DNA of 64,000 nt from Aedoeadaptatus acetigenes. GTDB taxonomy: Bacteria; Bacillota; Clostridia; Tissierellales; Peptoniphilaceae. Every line of letters begins with the position of its first letter. The first letter of the stretch is position 1. Shown piece by piece: positions 50,512-59,228 of this stretch. The DNA lies in contig NZ_JAOQJD010000010.1 in assembly GCF_025566985.1 (NCBI RefSeq), positions 1-64,000 on the forward strand. The letters run 5' to 3'. A program made the position numbers and the translations under genes. Under the pieces are notes generated by a model, which was given only the letters and a program-made list of their open reading frames with translations, had not been told where the DNA came from and did no database searches.

Positions 50512-51201
50512 TTACATTTTCTCTAAAAATTCCAAGGTCATGGCCATCATATTGGTGGTCACCACATGGGAGGTTCCTTCGATGATTTCAAACACGAGAG
50601 GCGCGGTGTTTTCGTGTTCGTCTTTTATTTTTTCGTAGTAATTTTTTTGATAGACGGGATTCACCACATCGTCCAGCTCGCCGTTTAACATGCAAATGGC
50701 TTTGTCTTTGTGCTTCGAGATGTGGTTCATGGGATCGTAGGCCTGTGCCGCTTCTTTGTAAGGGGCGATGGCCAAAGGCGTCCAGTCGCCCAGGCCGTTT
50801 AAGGCCAAAGCCCCCGCCACTTCATCCCGCGCCAAGAGGCCCATGGCGGTCATGCCGCCCATGGAGTGGCCCGCCACCAGGATTTTTTTCTCGGGAAAGC
50901 GGGCGCGGACGCAGGCGAGAATGGCGTCGAATTCCTTCATGTTTTCGATGACCACTTCCGGAAGCTTTTTGATGTCTTCGTAGTCCCAGCTGCCCCGGGC
51001 GCCGTGAAGGGCTTCTTCCACGACGAGGACGGGATAATCCGCCGCCGCCCAAATGCTCGCCCGGAAGCGGGAGCTTTCCACGTCGGAGCCCCAGCCGTGA
51101 TAGTAGATGATGACTTTGTCTTTGGCCTCGGCCTCGGGCAAAACCCAGAGCACGGGAATGGATCCCGCCGCGGCCATTTCTTCTTTTACGTGTAAGTACA
51201 T
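50512..51201 (-). CDS. Alpha/beta hydrolase, probable esterase
   Basis: The 229-residue cytoplasmic protein has oxyanion-region IIYYHGWGSD, nucleophile elbow VAGHSMGGMTAMG, the acid Asp in NGELDDVVNP and the His in EGTSHVVTT. It resembles small esterases or acyl-hydrolases such as YitV or PGAP1-like proteins; substrate unknown. It follows ung by 1 bp, with GGAGGTAAT before its ATG. Confidence 0.85.
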   Translation of the reverse strand: MYLHVKEEMAAAGSIPVLWVLPEAEAKDKVIIYYHGWGSDVESSRFRASIWAAADYPVLVVEEALHGARGSWDYEDIKKLPEVVIENMKEFDAILACVRARFPEKKILVAGHSMGGMTAMGLLARDEVAGALALNGLGDWTPLAIAPYKEAAQAYDPMNHISKHKDKAICMLNGELDDVVNPVYQKNYYEKIKDEHENTAPLVFEIIEGTSHVVTTNMMAMTLEFLEKM

Positions 51202-51202
51202 A

Positions 51203-51859
51203 TTACCTCCAGTCCACAGGCACCTCGCCCATGGCTTCTAAATACGCGTTGGTCCTCGAAAAACATTTGGAGCCGAAAAAGCCCCGGTAGGCGGACAGAG
51301 GCGAAGGGTGCGGCGATTCGATGATGCGGTGGGCGGGATTTTTTATGAGGCGCTTTTTGCTCCTGGCGTGGGCGCCCCACAAGAGAAAGACCATGGGCCG
51401 CTCCCGCTCGCCCAAAAGGGACACGACTTTGTCCGTAAAGATTTCCCAGCCGATTTTTCCGTGGCTCATGGGTTGAGACCGCCGCACGGTCAAGGTGGTA
51501 TTTAAAAGGAGCACCCCTTCTTTCGCCCAGGAAGTTAAATCGCCGCTTTCGCGGATGATGCCAAGATCGTCTTTTAATTCTTTGTAGATGTTGACGAGAG
51601 AGGGCGGCAGGGGAAAATCCGCCGGCACGGAAAAGCTCATGCCCTGGGCCTGCCCCGGCCCGTGATAGGGATCCTGGCCCAAGAGAAGCACCTTCGTGTC
51701 GTGAAAGGAGGTGAGGCGCATGGCGCGAAAAATCGCCTCGGCCTCGGGATAGATGGTTTGGGTTTTGTATTCTTCGATTAAGAGGCGGCGCAAGTCCTTG
51801 TAATAGGGCTTTTCCATTTCCTCTTTCAATAAATCGTCCCAGTCGTTTGAAAATGTCAC
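51203..51859 (-). CDS. ung: Uracil-DNA glycosylase
   Basis: The 218-residue family 1 enzyme removes uracil from DNA. It has the catalytic water-activating loop GQDPYHGPGQAQGMSF, LLNTTLTVR, and the minor-groove Leu loop ESPHPSPLSAYRGFFGS. Length and motifs are complete. The GTG start follows GAGGAG. It stands between the hydrolase and the trk genes. Confidence 0.95.
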   Translation of the reverse strand: MTFSNDWDDLLKEEMEKPYYKDLRRLLIEEYKTQTIYPEAEAIFRAMRLTSFHDTKVLLLGQDPYHGPGQAQGMSFSVPADFPLPPSLVNIYKELKDDLGIIRESGDLTSWAKEGVLLLNTTLTVRRSQPMSHGKIGWEIFTDKVVSLLGERERPMVFLLWGAHARSKKRLIKNPAHRIIESPHPSPLSAYRGFFGSKCFSRTNAYLEAMGEVPVDWR

Positions 51860-51876
51860 ATGCTCCTCTTTCTATT

Positions 51877-53214
51877 CTACATGGAAAACAGTTCCGTCAA
51901 AAAGCGCTTGGCCTTTCGGCGAATAAACTTCTGCAAATCCCCGGCGCATTCCGGCAAAAGGAAGAGAATTAAATGGTCTCCTTCTTTTAAGACGGTCTTG
52001 CCCTTCGGCAAGACGCTCTTTCCCTTCCGCTCGATGCCGCCGATCAAAAAGCCTTCGGAAAGTTCCAAAGATTCGATGGTTTTGCCCGTGGCATAGACAT
52101 CTTCGCTCAAGACGATTTCGTAGATTTCCAAGGTGCCGGGAAACAGGTGCAGGGAGATTTCCGGCGGGCCGAAGAGATTGTTTTTGATCTGTTGAGACAC
52201 GAGAAGCTCTCCGGAGAATATGCCGCCGGTGTGGGCCACGTCCACGACCCGCATGTAGCGCTCGTCTTTTAAACACAGGGCCACGTGGTTTTGGCCCGCA
52301 TCTCGCGCCGCCGTGGCCACGAGGAAATTGTCCGCGTCGTCGTCGGATGCGGCGATAAAGCCGTCGTAAGCCGCCACGTCCACGTCTTCCATGGCTTCGG
52401 TGACGGGCCGATCGATGACGTAGTTGACGCCGTAGGGATAGCGCCGCCCTCTGGAAAGAAGCAGGGTGTCCGCTTCCTTCGCCAGGGCCGCTTCGATGCT
52501 TTGGGCGCCCTTGCCGTCGCCGAAAACCAAAAAGCGCCGCTTGCGCTCCAGGCTTTCGAAGACGTCCACTCGGGCGTAGCGCCGGCGGAAGCGGCCCACG
52601 GCCTCGGTGCTGCCCACCAGGCGCAGCACGTCGTCGGCTTCGATGGCGGTGTTACCCTTGGGCACGATGATTTTTCCGCCCCGCCGAATGGTGACGAGCA
52701 CCAATTCTTCCAAGGGGCCGATGTTTTTTACCCGCCGACCTACAAAGGCCGGATTGTCTGCCACGTCGATTTTTACCATGGCCGAGTCGAAGTTTTCGAA
52801 AATTTCCGTCTGCATGCCCGCCTCTTCGTAAAAGAAGTGGTGGATGCGGCTGGCCAGGATTTCGCCGTAATCGTAGACGAAGTCGATGCCGAAGGTGGAT
52901 TTGGTTTTTTCGAGAAGCCGTCCCAGGGCGCTGTCGTAGCTGATGAAGTGAATGGGCGCGCCCCGCTTTGAGAGCAAGCTCGCCAAGGCCAGGGCGCGAT
53001 TGGAATCGTCGCAAAAGACGAAGGCGTCGGTCGTATCAAAATCCATGGCCAAGACATCGTCTTCGTCTTCGTAAAAATGGGCGTGAAAATCCCGCAGGGC
53101 TTTTTTCACTTGTTTTTCCCTGCGAATGAGAAATTCCACCGTGTGGTGTTCCCGGACCAGGGCCTGCGCCAAGAGCCTGGAGCCTGCGCCGGTTCCGATC
53201 ATGGTAATGTGCAT
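51877..53214 (-). CDS. TrkA-like RCK protein (second copy, degenerate NAD site)
   Basis: The 445-residue protein has two Rossmann/RCK units. The first keeps GTGAGSRLLAQAL; the second (RFLVFGDGKGAQSIEAAL) has lost the normal glycine pattern. Two RCK-C domains follow each (DVADNPAFVGRRV...GGKIIVPKGNTAIEADD and GKTIESLELSEGFLIGGIERKGKSVLPKG). It resembles TrkA but is clearly diverged from the trkA at 54656. Lying right after trkH, it is probably a regulatory partner in the same K+ transport complex. Confidence 0.82.
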   Translation of the reverse strand: MHITMIGTGAGSRLLAQALVREHHTVEFLIRREKQVKKALRDFHAHFYEDEDDVLAMDFDTTDAFVFCDDSNRALALASLLSKRGAPIHFISYDSALGRLLEKTKSTFGIDFVYDYGEILASRIHHFFYEEAGMQTEIFENFDSAMVKIDVADNPAFVGRRVKNIGPLEELVLVTIRRGGKIIVPKGNTAIEADDVLRLVGSTEAVGRFRRRYARVDVFESLERKRRFLVFGDGKGAQSIEAALAKEADTLLLSRGRRYPYGVNYVIDRPVTEAMEDVDVAAYDGFIAASDDDADNFLVATAARDAGQNHVALCLKDERYMRVVDVAHTGGIFSGELLVSQQIKNNLFGPPEISLHLFPGTLEIYEIVLSEDVYATGKTIESLELSEGFLIGGIERKGKSVLPKGKTVLKEGDHLILFLLPECAGDLQKFIRRKAKRFLTELFSM

Positions 53215-53223
53215 AGTTCACTC

Positions 53224-54678
53224 CTAATTCATGTAACGATGGCCCCGTTGGGGAGCGAAGAGGGCGAGGATGGTGAAAAATTCCAAGCGCCCCATGAGCA
53301 TAAGGGACGAAAAGAGCAGCTTGTACCCCGGCGCAAATTCCACAAAGGTGTTGGTGGGCCCGACGCCGGAAAATCCCGGCCCTACATTGGACAGACAGGT
53401 CAAACAACCGGAAAAGGCCGTGAGAAAGTCTACCCCGGAGGTGGCCGTCAGCGCCGTGGAGACGGCGAGGAGAATAATATAGACGCAGATAAAGGCCACG
53501 ATGCCGAAGATCACTTGATCTTCCACGATCTTTCCGTTGATGCGAATGGGCATAATGGCGTTGGGGTGAATGCTCTTGAAAATTTCCCGCTTCACGATCT
53601 TCCACAGGACCAAAATACGAATCATCTTCATCCCCCCGGCGGTGGAGCCGGCGCAGGAGCCGAAGAAGTACAGAGCCAGCAAGATACATTTGCTGAAGCC
53701 CGGCCACTGATCGTAGTCCGAAGAGGCGAAGCCCGAAGTGGAAATAATGCTGGTGACCTGAAAGAGGGATTCCCTTAAGCCGAGGCCAACGGTCATTTCA
53801 TTCGATAGAACCAAATTCAGGGCGATCAACACGACGGCGCCGCCGAGGATTTTCAAATAGAGGCGGTACTCTTCATCTAAAAACATCTCCCGCCAATGGC
53901 CGCCCACGGCCCGGGAATAGAGGCTGAAGTTTGTGCCGCAAATGATCATAAACACGGACATAATAATTAAAATGGCGGAATTGTCGATGTAGGCGGCGCA
54001 GGAATTGGCGTGGGAGGAAAAGCCCCCGGTGCCCACGACGCCCAGTGTGTGGATGACCGCGTCAAAGACGTTCATGCCGGCGAAATACAGAAGCACGAAG
54101 AGGACGACGGTGATAAATAAGTAGATTTTATAAAGGGCCTTGGCCGTGTCCTTCATGCGGGGTTCCACTTTCCCCGCCACGGGACCCGGCGTCTCCGCCT
54201 TGAAAATGCGAAAGCCGTTGGTCCCCACCCGCGGCAAAAGGGCCAGGGTAAAGACCAAGATCCCCATGCCGCCGATCCAGTGGGTCATGCTGCGCCACAA
54301 GACGATGCTCTTGTCGATGGCCTCCACATTGGGTATGACCGAAGCGCCGGTTGTCGTAAAGCCCGAGACGGTTTCAAAGAGGGCGTCGATGTAATTGGGC
54401 GTGCCGCCGCCTAAGTAAATGGGTACGGCGCCGAGAAGGGAGGCGACGATCCATCCCACGGCCACGATAAACAGGCCGTCGCGGCCCCGAATGCGTTCTT
54501 CTTTTCGCGGCATGAAAAACAACAAGGCACCGACGATGAGCGCCAGGGCCATGGCGATAATAAAGGCTTTTGTGCTACCCTCTCCGTGGCAGACGGCGTA
54601 GAGAAGAGGCGGCATGAGAAACGCCCCTTCCACCATTAAAAGGGCGCCTAAGACATTAAACGCCGCTCCAAAGTTCAT
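53224..54678 (-). CDS. trkH: Potassium uptake transporter TrkH
   Basis: The 484-residue membrane protein is the K+ translocating subunit. It has repeated pore-loop units with selectivity-type motifs: TVSGFTTTGASV, GVVGTGGFSSH, SIISTSGFASSDY and GSCAGSTAGGMK. The order trkA-trkH-trkA' is visible, with both neighbours overlapping or adjacent. The ATG overlaps the trkA end. TrkA proteins gate it through NAD(H) or c-di-AMP-like ligands. Confidence 0.93.
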   Translation of the reverse strand: MNFGAAFNVLGALLMVEGAFLMPPLLYAVCHGEGSTKAFIIAMALALIVGALLFFMPRKEERIRGRDGLFIVAVGWIVASLLGAVPIYLGGGTPNYIDALFETVSGFTTTGASVIPNVEAIDKSIVLWRSMTHWIGGMGILVFTLALLPRVGTNGFRIFKAETPGPVAGKVEPRMKDTAKALYKIYLFITVVLFVLLYFAGMNVFDAVIHTLGVVGTGGFSSHANSCAAYIDNSAILIIMSVFMIICGTNFSLYSRAVGGHWREMFLDEEYRLYLKILGGAVVLIALNLVLSNEMTVGLGLRESLFQVTSIISTSGFASSDYDQWPGFSKCILLALYFFGSCAGSTAGGMKMIRILVLWKIVKREIFKSIHPNAIMPIRINGKIVEDQVIFGIVAFICVYIILLAVSTALTATSGVDFLTAFSGCLTCLSNVGPGFSGVGPTNTFVEFAPGYKLLFSSLMLMGRLEFFTILALFAPQRGHRYMN

Positions 54679-56038
54679 TGAACAGGCCTCCTGATTCCGA
54701 ATTGTAGAAGTATTCTTTCATGGCGTGGACATTTTCGTGTTTGCAGAAGACGATGATCCGATCGCCCTTTCTCAAACAGGAGCGACCGTTGGGAATGATC
54801 ACGTCTTGGCCGCGCACGATGACGGCGATGAGTATACCCTTGGGAAGGGACAAATCGGCCAGGGACGTATCCAAAACCTCTAAATCGTCGTCCAGCTGAA
54901 TTTCCGCCACTTCCATATTGCCGTCGTACATGAGGCTGATGGCCAGGGCGTCTTTGCCCCGAATCAACTTCAAAATCAAAGACGCCGTAATAAAGCTGGG
55001 ATTAAAGGTGGCGTCCAAGTTCAGTCGGTCCAGTACGTTGATGAAATTCACCCGGGAAATCTTGGCCACGGATTTCGTAATGCCCTCTTCCTTCATGGAC
55101 AGGGCCATTAAAATATTGGTCTCGTCGATGCCCGTGGCGCCGATAAAGGCGTCGTAGGACTTGATCACTTCTTCTTCCAACACATTAAAGTCCGTGCCGT
55201 CGCCGTGAATCACTACGGCATCGGGATGGCGCTCCTTCAAGGACACGGCCTTGTCGTGATCCTTTTCGATGACCAACACGTCGATGTTATCCTCTAATAA
55301 AAGGCTGCACAGGTAATCCCCGAGCTTGCCGCCCCCTAAGATCATAACGCTCTTTGTGGGCTTGACCGCCGTCACCTTGGAGTGGTCCCGGTCGAAGGCG
55401 TCGATGTTTTTTCGCGCCCCGATAACCAGAATCACGTCGTTTTCTTTGAGCTGGGTGTTGCCGTCGGGAATAAAGGTGTAGCCCCGGCGGGAGACGGCGG
55501 CGATGAGAAGGTTGTCGAAATTATCCAGGTCCATGAGCTTTTTGTTCACAAACTCTTTTTCCTGCCCCACATTAAATTCCACGAGCTTGACCTTGCCGCC
55601 GGCAAATTCGTCGCTCATAAGGGAGTACTTCTTCAGCAGGTATTTTTCGATGGCCATGGCCGCCGCCCGCTCCGGATTGATGACGTAGTCGATGCCCAGC
55701 TCCTCTTTGATCAGGCGGATCTGGGAGTGGTACTCGGGATTTCGAATGCGGGCGATGGCGCTTTTGCAGCCGAGCTTTTTGGCGATGCTCGTAATCAATA
55801 CATTGGATTCGTCGCTGGTTACCGTGCCGATGATTAAATCGTAGTTTTGAATGTCCAGTTCCCTGAGAATATTAAAATCCAGAGCATTTCCCAAGACCGT
55901 CAACACGTCCAGCTCGTTGTTTACCTTTTGGATCACCCGAGGATCGTTGTCCAGCACGGTGATCTCGATGTTTTCTTCCACCAAAGCGCGGGCGAGGCGC
56001 ATGCCTAATTTTCCGCCGCCGACGATCAGGGCGCGCAT
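54656..56038 (-). CDS. trkA: Potassium transport regulator TrkA
   Basis: The 460-residue protein has two Rossmann folds with NAD-binding patterns (RALIVGGGKLGMRLARAL, VLDNDPRV; MILGGGKLGDYLCSLL, VIEKDHD), each followed by RCK-C domains (FVNKKLMDLD..GYTFIPDGNTQLKENDV; VLDTSLADLSLPKGILIAVIVRGQDVIIPNG). It is the cytoplasmic gate of TrkH. The ATG lies 1 bp beyond the DUF896 stop, and its end overlaps trkH by 23 bp. Confidence 0.94.
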   Translation of the reverse strand: MRALIVGGGKLGMRLARALVEENIEITVLDNDPRVIQKVNNELDVLTVLGNALDFNILRELDIQNYDLIIGTVTSDESNVLITSIAKKLGCKSAIARIRNPEYHSQIRLIKEELGIDYVINPERAAAMAIEKYLLKKYSLMSDEFAGGKVKLVEFNVGQEKEFVNKKLMDLDNFDNLLIAAVSRRGYTFIPDGNTQLKENDVILVIGARKNIDAFDRDHSKVTAVKPTKSVMILGGGKLGDYLCSLLLEDNIDVLVIEKDHDKAVSLKERHPDAVVIHGDGTDFNVLEEEVIKSYDAFIGATGIDETNILMALSMKEEGITKSVAKISRVNFINVLDRLNLDATFNPSFITASLILKLIRGKDALAISLMYDGNMEVAEIQLDDDLEVLDTSLADLSLPKGILIAVIVRGQDVIIPNGRSCLRKGDRIIVFCKHENVHAMKEYFYNSESGGLFNELWSGV

Positions 56039-56039
56039 A

Positions 56040-56294
56040 TCAGATCCCGTCCTTTTTTTCGGCGGCTTTTTTAGCCGCTTTGGCCCGCTTTAGTTTTTCG
56101 GGGGTAATGTCGTTTCCCTCTTCGTCCACGACCTTTGTATTTAAAAGCTGTTGACGAAAGCCTTCGCGAAAGATTTTCAAATAGGCTTTTCTCAACCGAT
56201 CTCTCTCCGCCACCTCTTCGTCGGTGAGCTGACGTACCTTGGCCTCGTGAGCCAATTCGTTAATACGTTTTAAAAGTTCATCCATGTTTTCCAA
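56040..56294 (-). CDS. DUF896 family small protein (YnzC-like)
   Basis: The 84-residue helical protein matches DUF896: LKRINELAHEAKVRQLTDEEVAERDRLRKAYLKIFREGFRQQLLN. Function is unknown; Bacillus members are in the SOS-linked yneA operon. The TTG at 56294 lies 5 nt after AAGGAGG and is preferred; an ATG at 56285 is possible. A longer frame to 56531 runs into the divergent gene. Coupling to trkA is likely, with only 1 bp between. Confidence 0.85.
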   Translation of the reverse strand: MENMDELLKRINELAHEAKVRQLTDEEVAERDRLRKAYLKIFREGFRQQLLNTKVVDEEGNDITPEKLKRAKAAKKAAEKKDGI

Positions 56295-56316
56295 GGCGAC
56301 CTCCTTATTCAAATTC

Positions 56317-56344
56317 TTGTATTTTCGACTCGGTATAGTACAAT
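56317..56344 (+). promoter_or_regulatory. Probable promoter of the 174-residue unknown gene
   Basis: TTGTAT (56317-56322), a 16-bp spacer and TACAAT (56339-56344) precede the ATG at 56366. This lies in the 71-bp divergent gap shared with DUF896-trkA. Confidence 0.45.
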
Positions 56345-56365
56345 AAACGGGAAGGATGTGACACC

Positions 56366-56890
56366 ATGATTCGATGCACCATGCGAGCGACATCTCGCCC
56401 GCCGGCCGCCATGGCCTATGCTTTTTACGACGCGGACGGTTTAAAGATTTTACACAACAAGGACGATGCTCTCGTCGACCGATTCGACTACATCCTCCGC
56501 GAACTTCCCATGATACCCTATACTCTATCACTAATTGATGCCGATGGAAACGAGCGTTTTCACCTGGAGCGAAAAACGCCGCCTCCCTTTCAAACCCACG
56601 CCTTTCAACTGTCCTTTGACGACGAGGTCGTGGACTTTTTCGAAGACAAGGCCCGCTTCTCCCTTCCCAATCTCAGTTTTATCTACCGCGAGAAGAAATA
56701 CGACATTGTGGGCTTTGTCAGAAACCGGGAATTTTTCATCGAAGAAGACGAATTAAAGCTCATGTCCATGACCGCGAGCCCCATCGCCGGCGGCAAGGAA
56801 TACGCCGTGGCCATTTACGAAGACGCCCTTCCCTTGGCGGTGTACTTCGCCGCGGTGATTATTATGGATATTTGTTTCCACAATTACTAA
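56366..56890 (+). CDS. Hypothetical protein, possibly tubby/LURP-one-like fold
   Basis: The 174-residue protein has alternating beta strands (AYAFYDADGLKILHN, YTLSLIDADGNERFHLERK, LSFIYREKKYDIVGFV) and a final hydrophobic segment (LAVYFAAVIIMDIC). This resembles the tubby-C/LURP-one-related fold found in some Firmicutes. No catalytic motif is visible, and the match is by pattern only. A long helix near the end could anchor it to the membrane. RBS: GGAAGG precedes the ATG. Confidence 0.55.
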   Translation: MIRCTMRATSRPPAAMAYAFYDADGLKILHNKDDALVDRFDYILRELPMIPYTLSLIDADGNERFHLERKTPPPFQTHAFQLSFDDEVVDFFEDKARFSLPNLSFIYREKKYDIVGFVRNREFFIEEDELKLMSMTASPIAGGKEYAVAIYEDALPLAVYFAAVIIMDICFHNY

Positions 56891-56905
56891 AGAAACGAGG
56901 TTGTT

Positions 56906-57265
56906 ATGACATATACGGAAAAAGACCATGTAAGGATTAAAGCGGGCGCCGCAGTGGATCCCTCGGCGAAAATTTCAGGCACCGCCGATTCCCCGGCAAT
57001 CATCGGCGAATACGCCGTCGTCGAGGCCGGTGCAGAAATTAAGGGCGCATCCATCGGCGCCTACGCCACGGTGAAGGGCGGCGTGTCCGCAGGCGAAGGG
57101 GTGTATGTGGGCGATTTCGCTATTCTCGAAGAAAATACCCGCCTCCCCGACGGCGCCAAGGTGCCTTCCCGGGCCGTGGCCGAGGGGGATCCCTTCTCCA
57201 TCGTGCGGGGCCTCACCAAAGAAGAACTGGATGCGGCCAAAGCCCGGGCTAGCGAAGGCCTTTAA
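56906..57265 (+). CDS. Left-handed beta-helix (hexapeptide repeat) protein
   Basis: The 119-residue protein shows hexapeptide repeats (VRIKAGAAVDPSAKISG, IIGEYAVVEAGAEIKGASIGAYATVKGGVSAGEGVYVG), then a helix-forming end (GLTKEELDAAKAR). It resembles gamma-carbonic anhydrase or acyltransferase trimers, but it lacks their conserved zinc His and is shorter. Activity is doubtful. Its end overlaps the convergent tadA gene by 17 bp. The ATG follows AAACGAGG. Confidence 0.7.
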   Translation: MTYTEKDHVRIKAGAAVDPSAKISGTADSPAIIGEYAVVEAGAEIKGASIGAYATVKGGVSAGEGVYVGDFAILEENTRLPDGAKVPSRAVAEGDPFSIVRGLTKEELDAAKARASEGL

Positions 57266-57689
57266 AAAACGACTGCATGAGGGCGCGGCATTTTTCGGCG
57301 CAGACGCCCTCGGTAACATCGACGCTGTGATTAAAGGCGCGAAAGGCCGCGAGATTCACCACGCTTCCCGCCGCGCCGAAGCGGGGATTGTCGGTGCCGA
57401 TAATGAGCCGCTCGATACGGCTGTTTAATATGGCCCCCATGCACATGGGGCAGGGCTCCACGGTGACGTAGAGATCGCCGCCGATGCGCCAGCCCTCCGT
57501 GGCCTCATCGGCCGCTTTTAAGGCCATGATCTCCGCGTGGTGCGTGGCGCTTTCGTCGGTCTCTGTTCGGTTGTGGCCCCGGCCGATAATCACGCCGTCT
57601 CTCACGATGACGCAGCCGATGGGCACTTCCCCTAAATCGTAGGCCTTCTTCGCCTCTTTCAGGGCTTCGTTCATATAATACGAATCCAT
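57249..57689 (-). CDS. tadA: tRNA-specific adenosine deaminase
   Basis: The 146-residue zinc enzyme makes inosine at the wobble position of tRNA-Arg(ACG). Zinc and proton-shuttle residues are in THHAEIMAL and EPCPMCMGAI. The start at 57689 (MDSYY...) has AAAGGGG at proper spacing; an ATG two codons earlier is too close to it. Only tRNA-Arg(CCG) is in the window, so its substrate lies elsewhere. The gene overlaps the convergent beta-helix gene. Confidence 0.94.
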   Translation of the reverse strand: MDSYYMNEALKEAKKAYDLGEVPIGCVIVRDGVIIGRGHNRTETDESATHHAEIMALKAADEATEGWRIGGDLYVTVEPCPMCMGAILNSRIERLIIGTDNPRFGAAGSVVNLAAFRAFNHSVDVTEGVCAEKCRALMQSFFKGLR

Positions 57690-57738
57690 TCCCATTCCCC
57701 TTTCTTACCTTCTATCCTACCACGGAAAGGAGCATTTA

Positions 57739-58569
57739 ATGAATATCTATATTTCCTTCGACATGGAGGGCATCGGCGGCATCGACCGCTTCAGCGACGA
57801 ATACAAGGCCGCTTCCGCCTATTCGCGGGCCATTCACGCCCATTTGCAGGCGGTGATCGACGGCATTCAGAGGAGCCCGAAAAATAAAGACATCGAAACC
57901 ATTACCGTCGCCGACAGCCACGGCGACGGCAAAAATTTGGATTACCTCACCCTCTCGGAGATGGACGAGCGCATCGAGCTCATCTCCGGCTACCCGAGGG
58001 GAGAATACATGATGAGCGGCTTGGATCGCCACGACGTGATCTTTTTTCTCGGCTACCACGCCTCCAGCGGCCAGCACCGGGCCAATATGGACCACAGCTA
58101 CTCCACGTCCTTTCACCGGGTAAGCATTAACGGCATTAAATGCTCCGAGGCCATGATCAATCAAATCTACGCCAAGGAAAAGCACATTCCCGTGGGCCTG
58201 ATTGTCGGCGACAGCGGTCTTTACAACCAATTGATTCTGGAAGGCTACATGCCCTATGTGGAATACGTAGTGACGAAAGACAGCTTGGCACACAGTGCCG
58301 TCGTCCATCGCAATTTTCAAAAGGTGCGGGCGGAGATTATGGAAAAAGTGGCCCTGGTTTTAGACAAGGACTTCTCCGCCTTGCCTCTCGGCGATTTAAC
58401 CGCCCCCTACAATGTGACCATCGAAACCAACACCACCCTCCACGCGGACATGGCGGAAATGCTCCCCGGCACGACGCGCCTGGACGGCTACCGGATCGGT
58501 ATGAGTTTCGATTCGGGAAAAGATTTAATCAACGGCCTCATGAGCTTGGAAGTGCTGTGCCGCAAATAA
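57739..58569 (+). CDS. M55 family D-aminopeptidase (DppA-like)
   Basis: The 276-residue zinc peptidase has the M55 signature: YISFDMEGIGGI, TVADSHGDGKN with metal-ligand Asp and His, FFLGYHASSGQHRANMDH, and GLIVGDSGLYNQLI. In Bacillus DppA releases N-terminal D-amino acids and likely recycles cell-wall peptides. The ATG follows AAAGGAG. The HAD gene starts 14 bp after its stop, so the two are cotranscribed. Confidence 0.9.
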   Translation: MNIYISFDMEGIGGIDRFSDEYKAASAYSRAIHAHLQAVIDGIQRSPKNKDIETITVADSHGDGKNLDYLTLSEMDERIELISGYPRGEYMMSGLDRHDVIFFLGYHASSGQHRANMDHSYSTSFHRVSINGIKCSEAMINQIYAKEKHIPVGLIVGDSGLYNQLILEGYMPYVEYVVTKDSLAHSAVVHRNFQKVRAEIMEKVALVLDKDFSALPLGDLTAPYNVTIETNTTLHADMAEMLPGTTRLDGYRIGMSFDSGKDLINGLMSLEVLCRK

Positions 58570-58583
58570 CAGAAAGGAATCCT

Positions 58584-59228
58584 ATGAAAGCTACCGCATT
58601 CGACTTCGACGGAACTTTAATCGACTCCATGGGCATGTGGCGCAATTTGGGCCGCAATTTCGTGGAGTCCAAGGGCAAGGAATACACCGACGCCATTCAC
58701 GATCAAATTACCACCATGAGTTTAAAGCAGTCCAGCGCCTTTTTTAAGCGAGAGCTGGAGCTGGAGGAGTCGCCGGAAGAAATCTTCAACGAAATGGGCG
58801 CCATTTTGTTGGACGGCTACAGCAACAACCTTCCCTTAAAGGAAGGGGCCATGGAGGCCGTCGAAAAGGCCCGGCGCCTGGGGCCGGTGGTTCTCGCCAC
58901 GGCCACGAATCAAGAGCTTTTAATGCCCGCCTTGCACCGCTTTCAATTGGACGATGCCTTCGACTTCATCCAAACCTGCGACGGCGTGGGAATCGAAAAA
59001 AGCGACGCGGCTTTTTACTACGCCTTGGCCGAGCGCCTGAGTGCATCGCCCGATGAAATCATCCTCGTGGACGACGCCCACTACGCACTGGCCGCCGCCA
59101 AGGAAGCGGGGCTTTACGTGGTGGCCGTAAAAGACACGTACAATCTACCCTATCGAGAAGCCATCGTAAAAGAAAGCGACGTGCTCTTGGACAGCTTGTG
59201 GGATTTTGATCCGGAGAGGTATTTTTGA
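58584..59228 (+). CDS. HAD family hydrolase
   Basis: The 214-residue haloacid dehalogenase phosphatase has motif I FDFDGTLIDSMG, the cap domain (residues about 20-90), VLATATNQE (motif II region) and IILVDDAHYALAAAKEAG (motif IV). Substrate is not evident; it resembles phosphoglycolate or beta-phosphoglucomutase-like enzymes. The ATG at 58584 follows AAAGGA; the long upstream frame only reads through dppA in another frame. The VanZ gene overlaps its stop (TTGA). Confidence 0.88.
   Translation: MKATAFDFDGTLIDSMGMWRNLGRNFVESKGKEYTDAIHDQITTMSLKQSSAFFKRELELEESPEEIFNEMGAILLDGYSNNLPLKEGAMEAVEKARRLGPVVLATATNQELLMPALHRFQLDDAFDFIQTCDGVGIEKSDAAFYYALAERLSASPDEIILVDDAHYALAAAKEAGLYVVAVKDTYNLPYREAIVKESDVLLDSLWDFDPERYF

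Noticed and set aside
51800..56365. c-di-AMP (ydaO) riboswitch before the trk genes
   Set aside because: The upstream gap to the divergent gene is only 71 bp and holds a promoter, too short for that riboswitch.
56040..56531. 163-codon version of the DUF896 gene
   Set aside because: The extra N-terminus is basic nonsense antisense to the divergent gene and its promoter; AAGGAGG marks the start at 56294.
58140..59228. Long start for the HAD hydrolase inside dppA
   Set aside because: The first 148 codons are out-of-frame dppA; the ATG at 58584 with AAAGGA begins the family motif directly.
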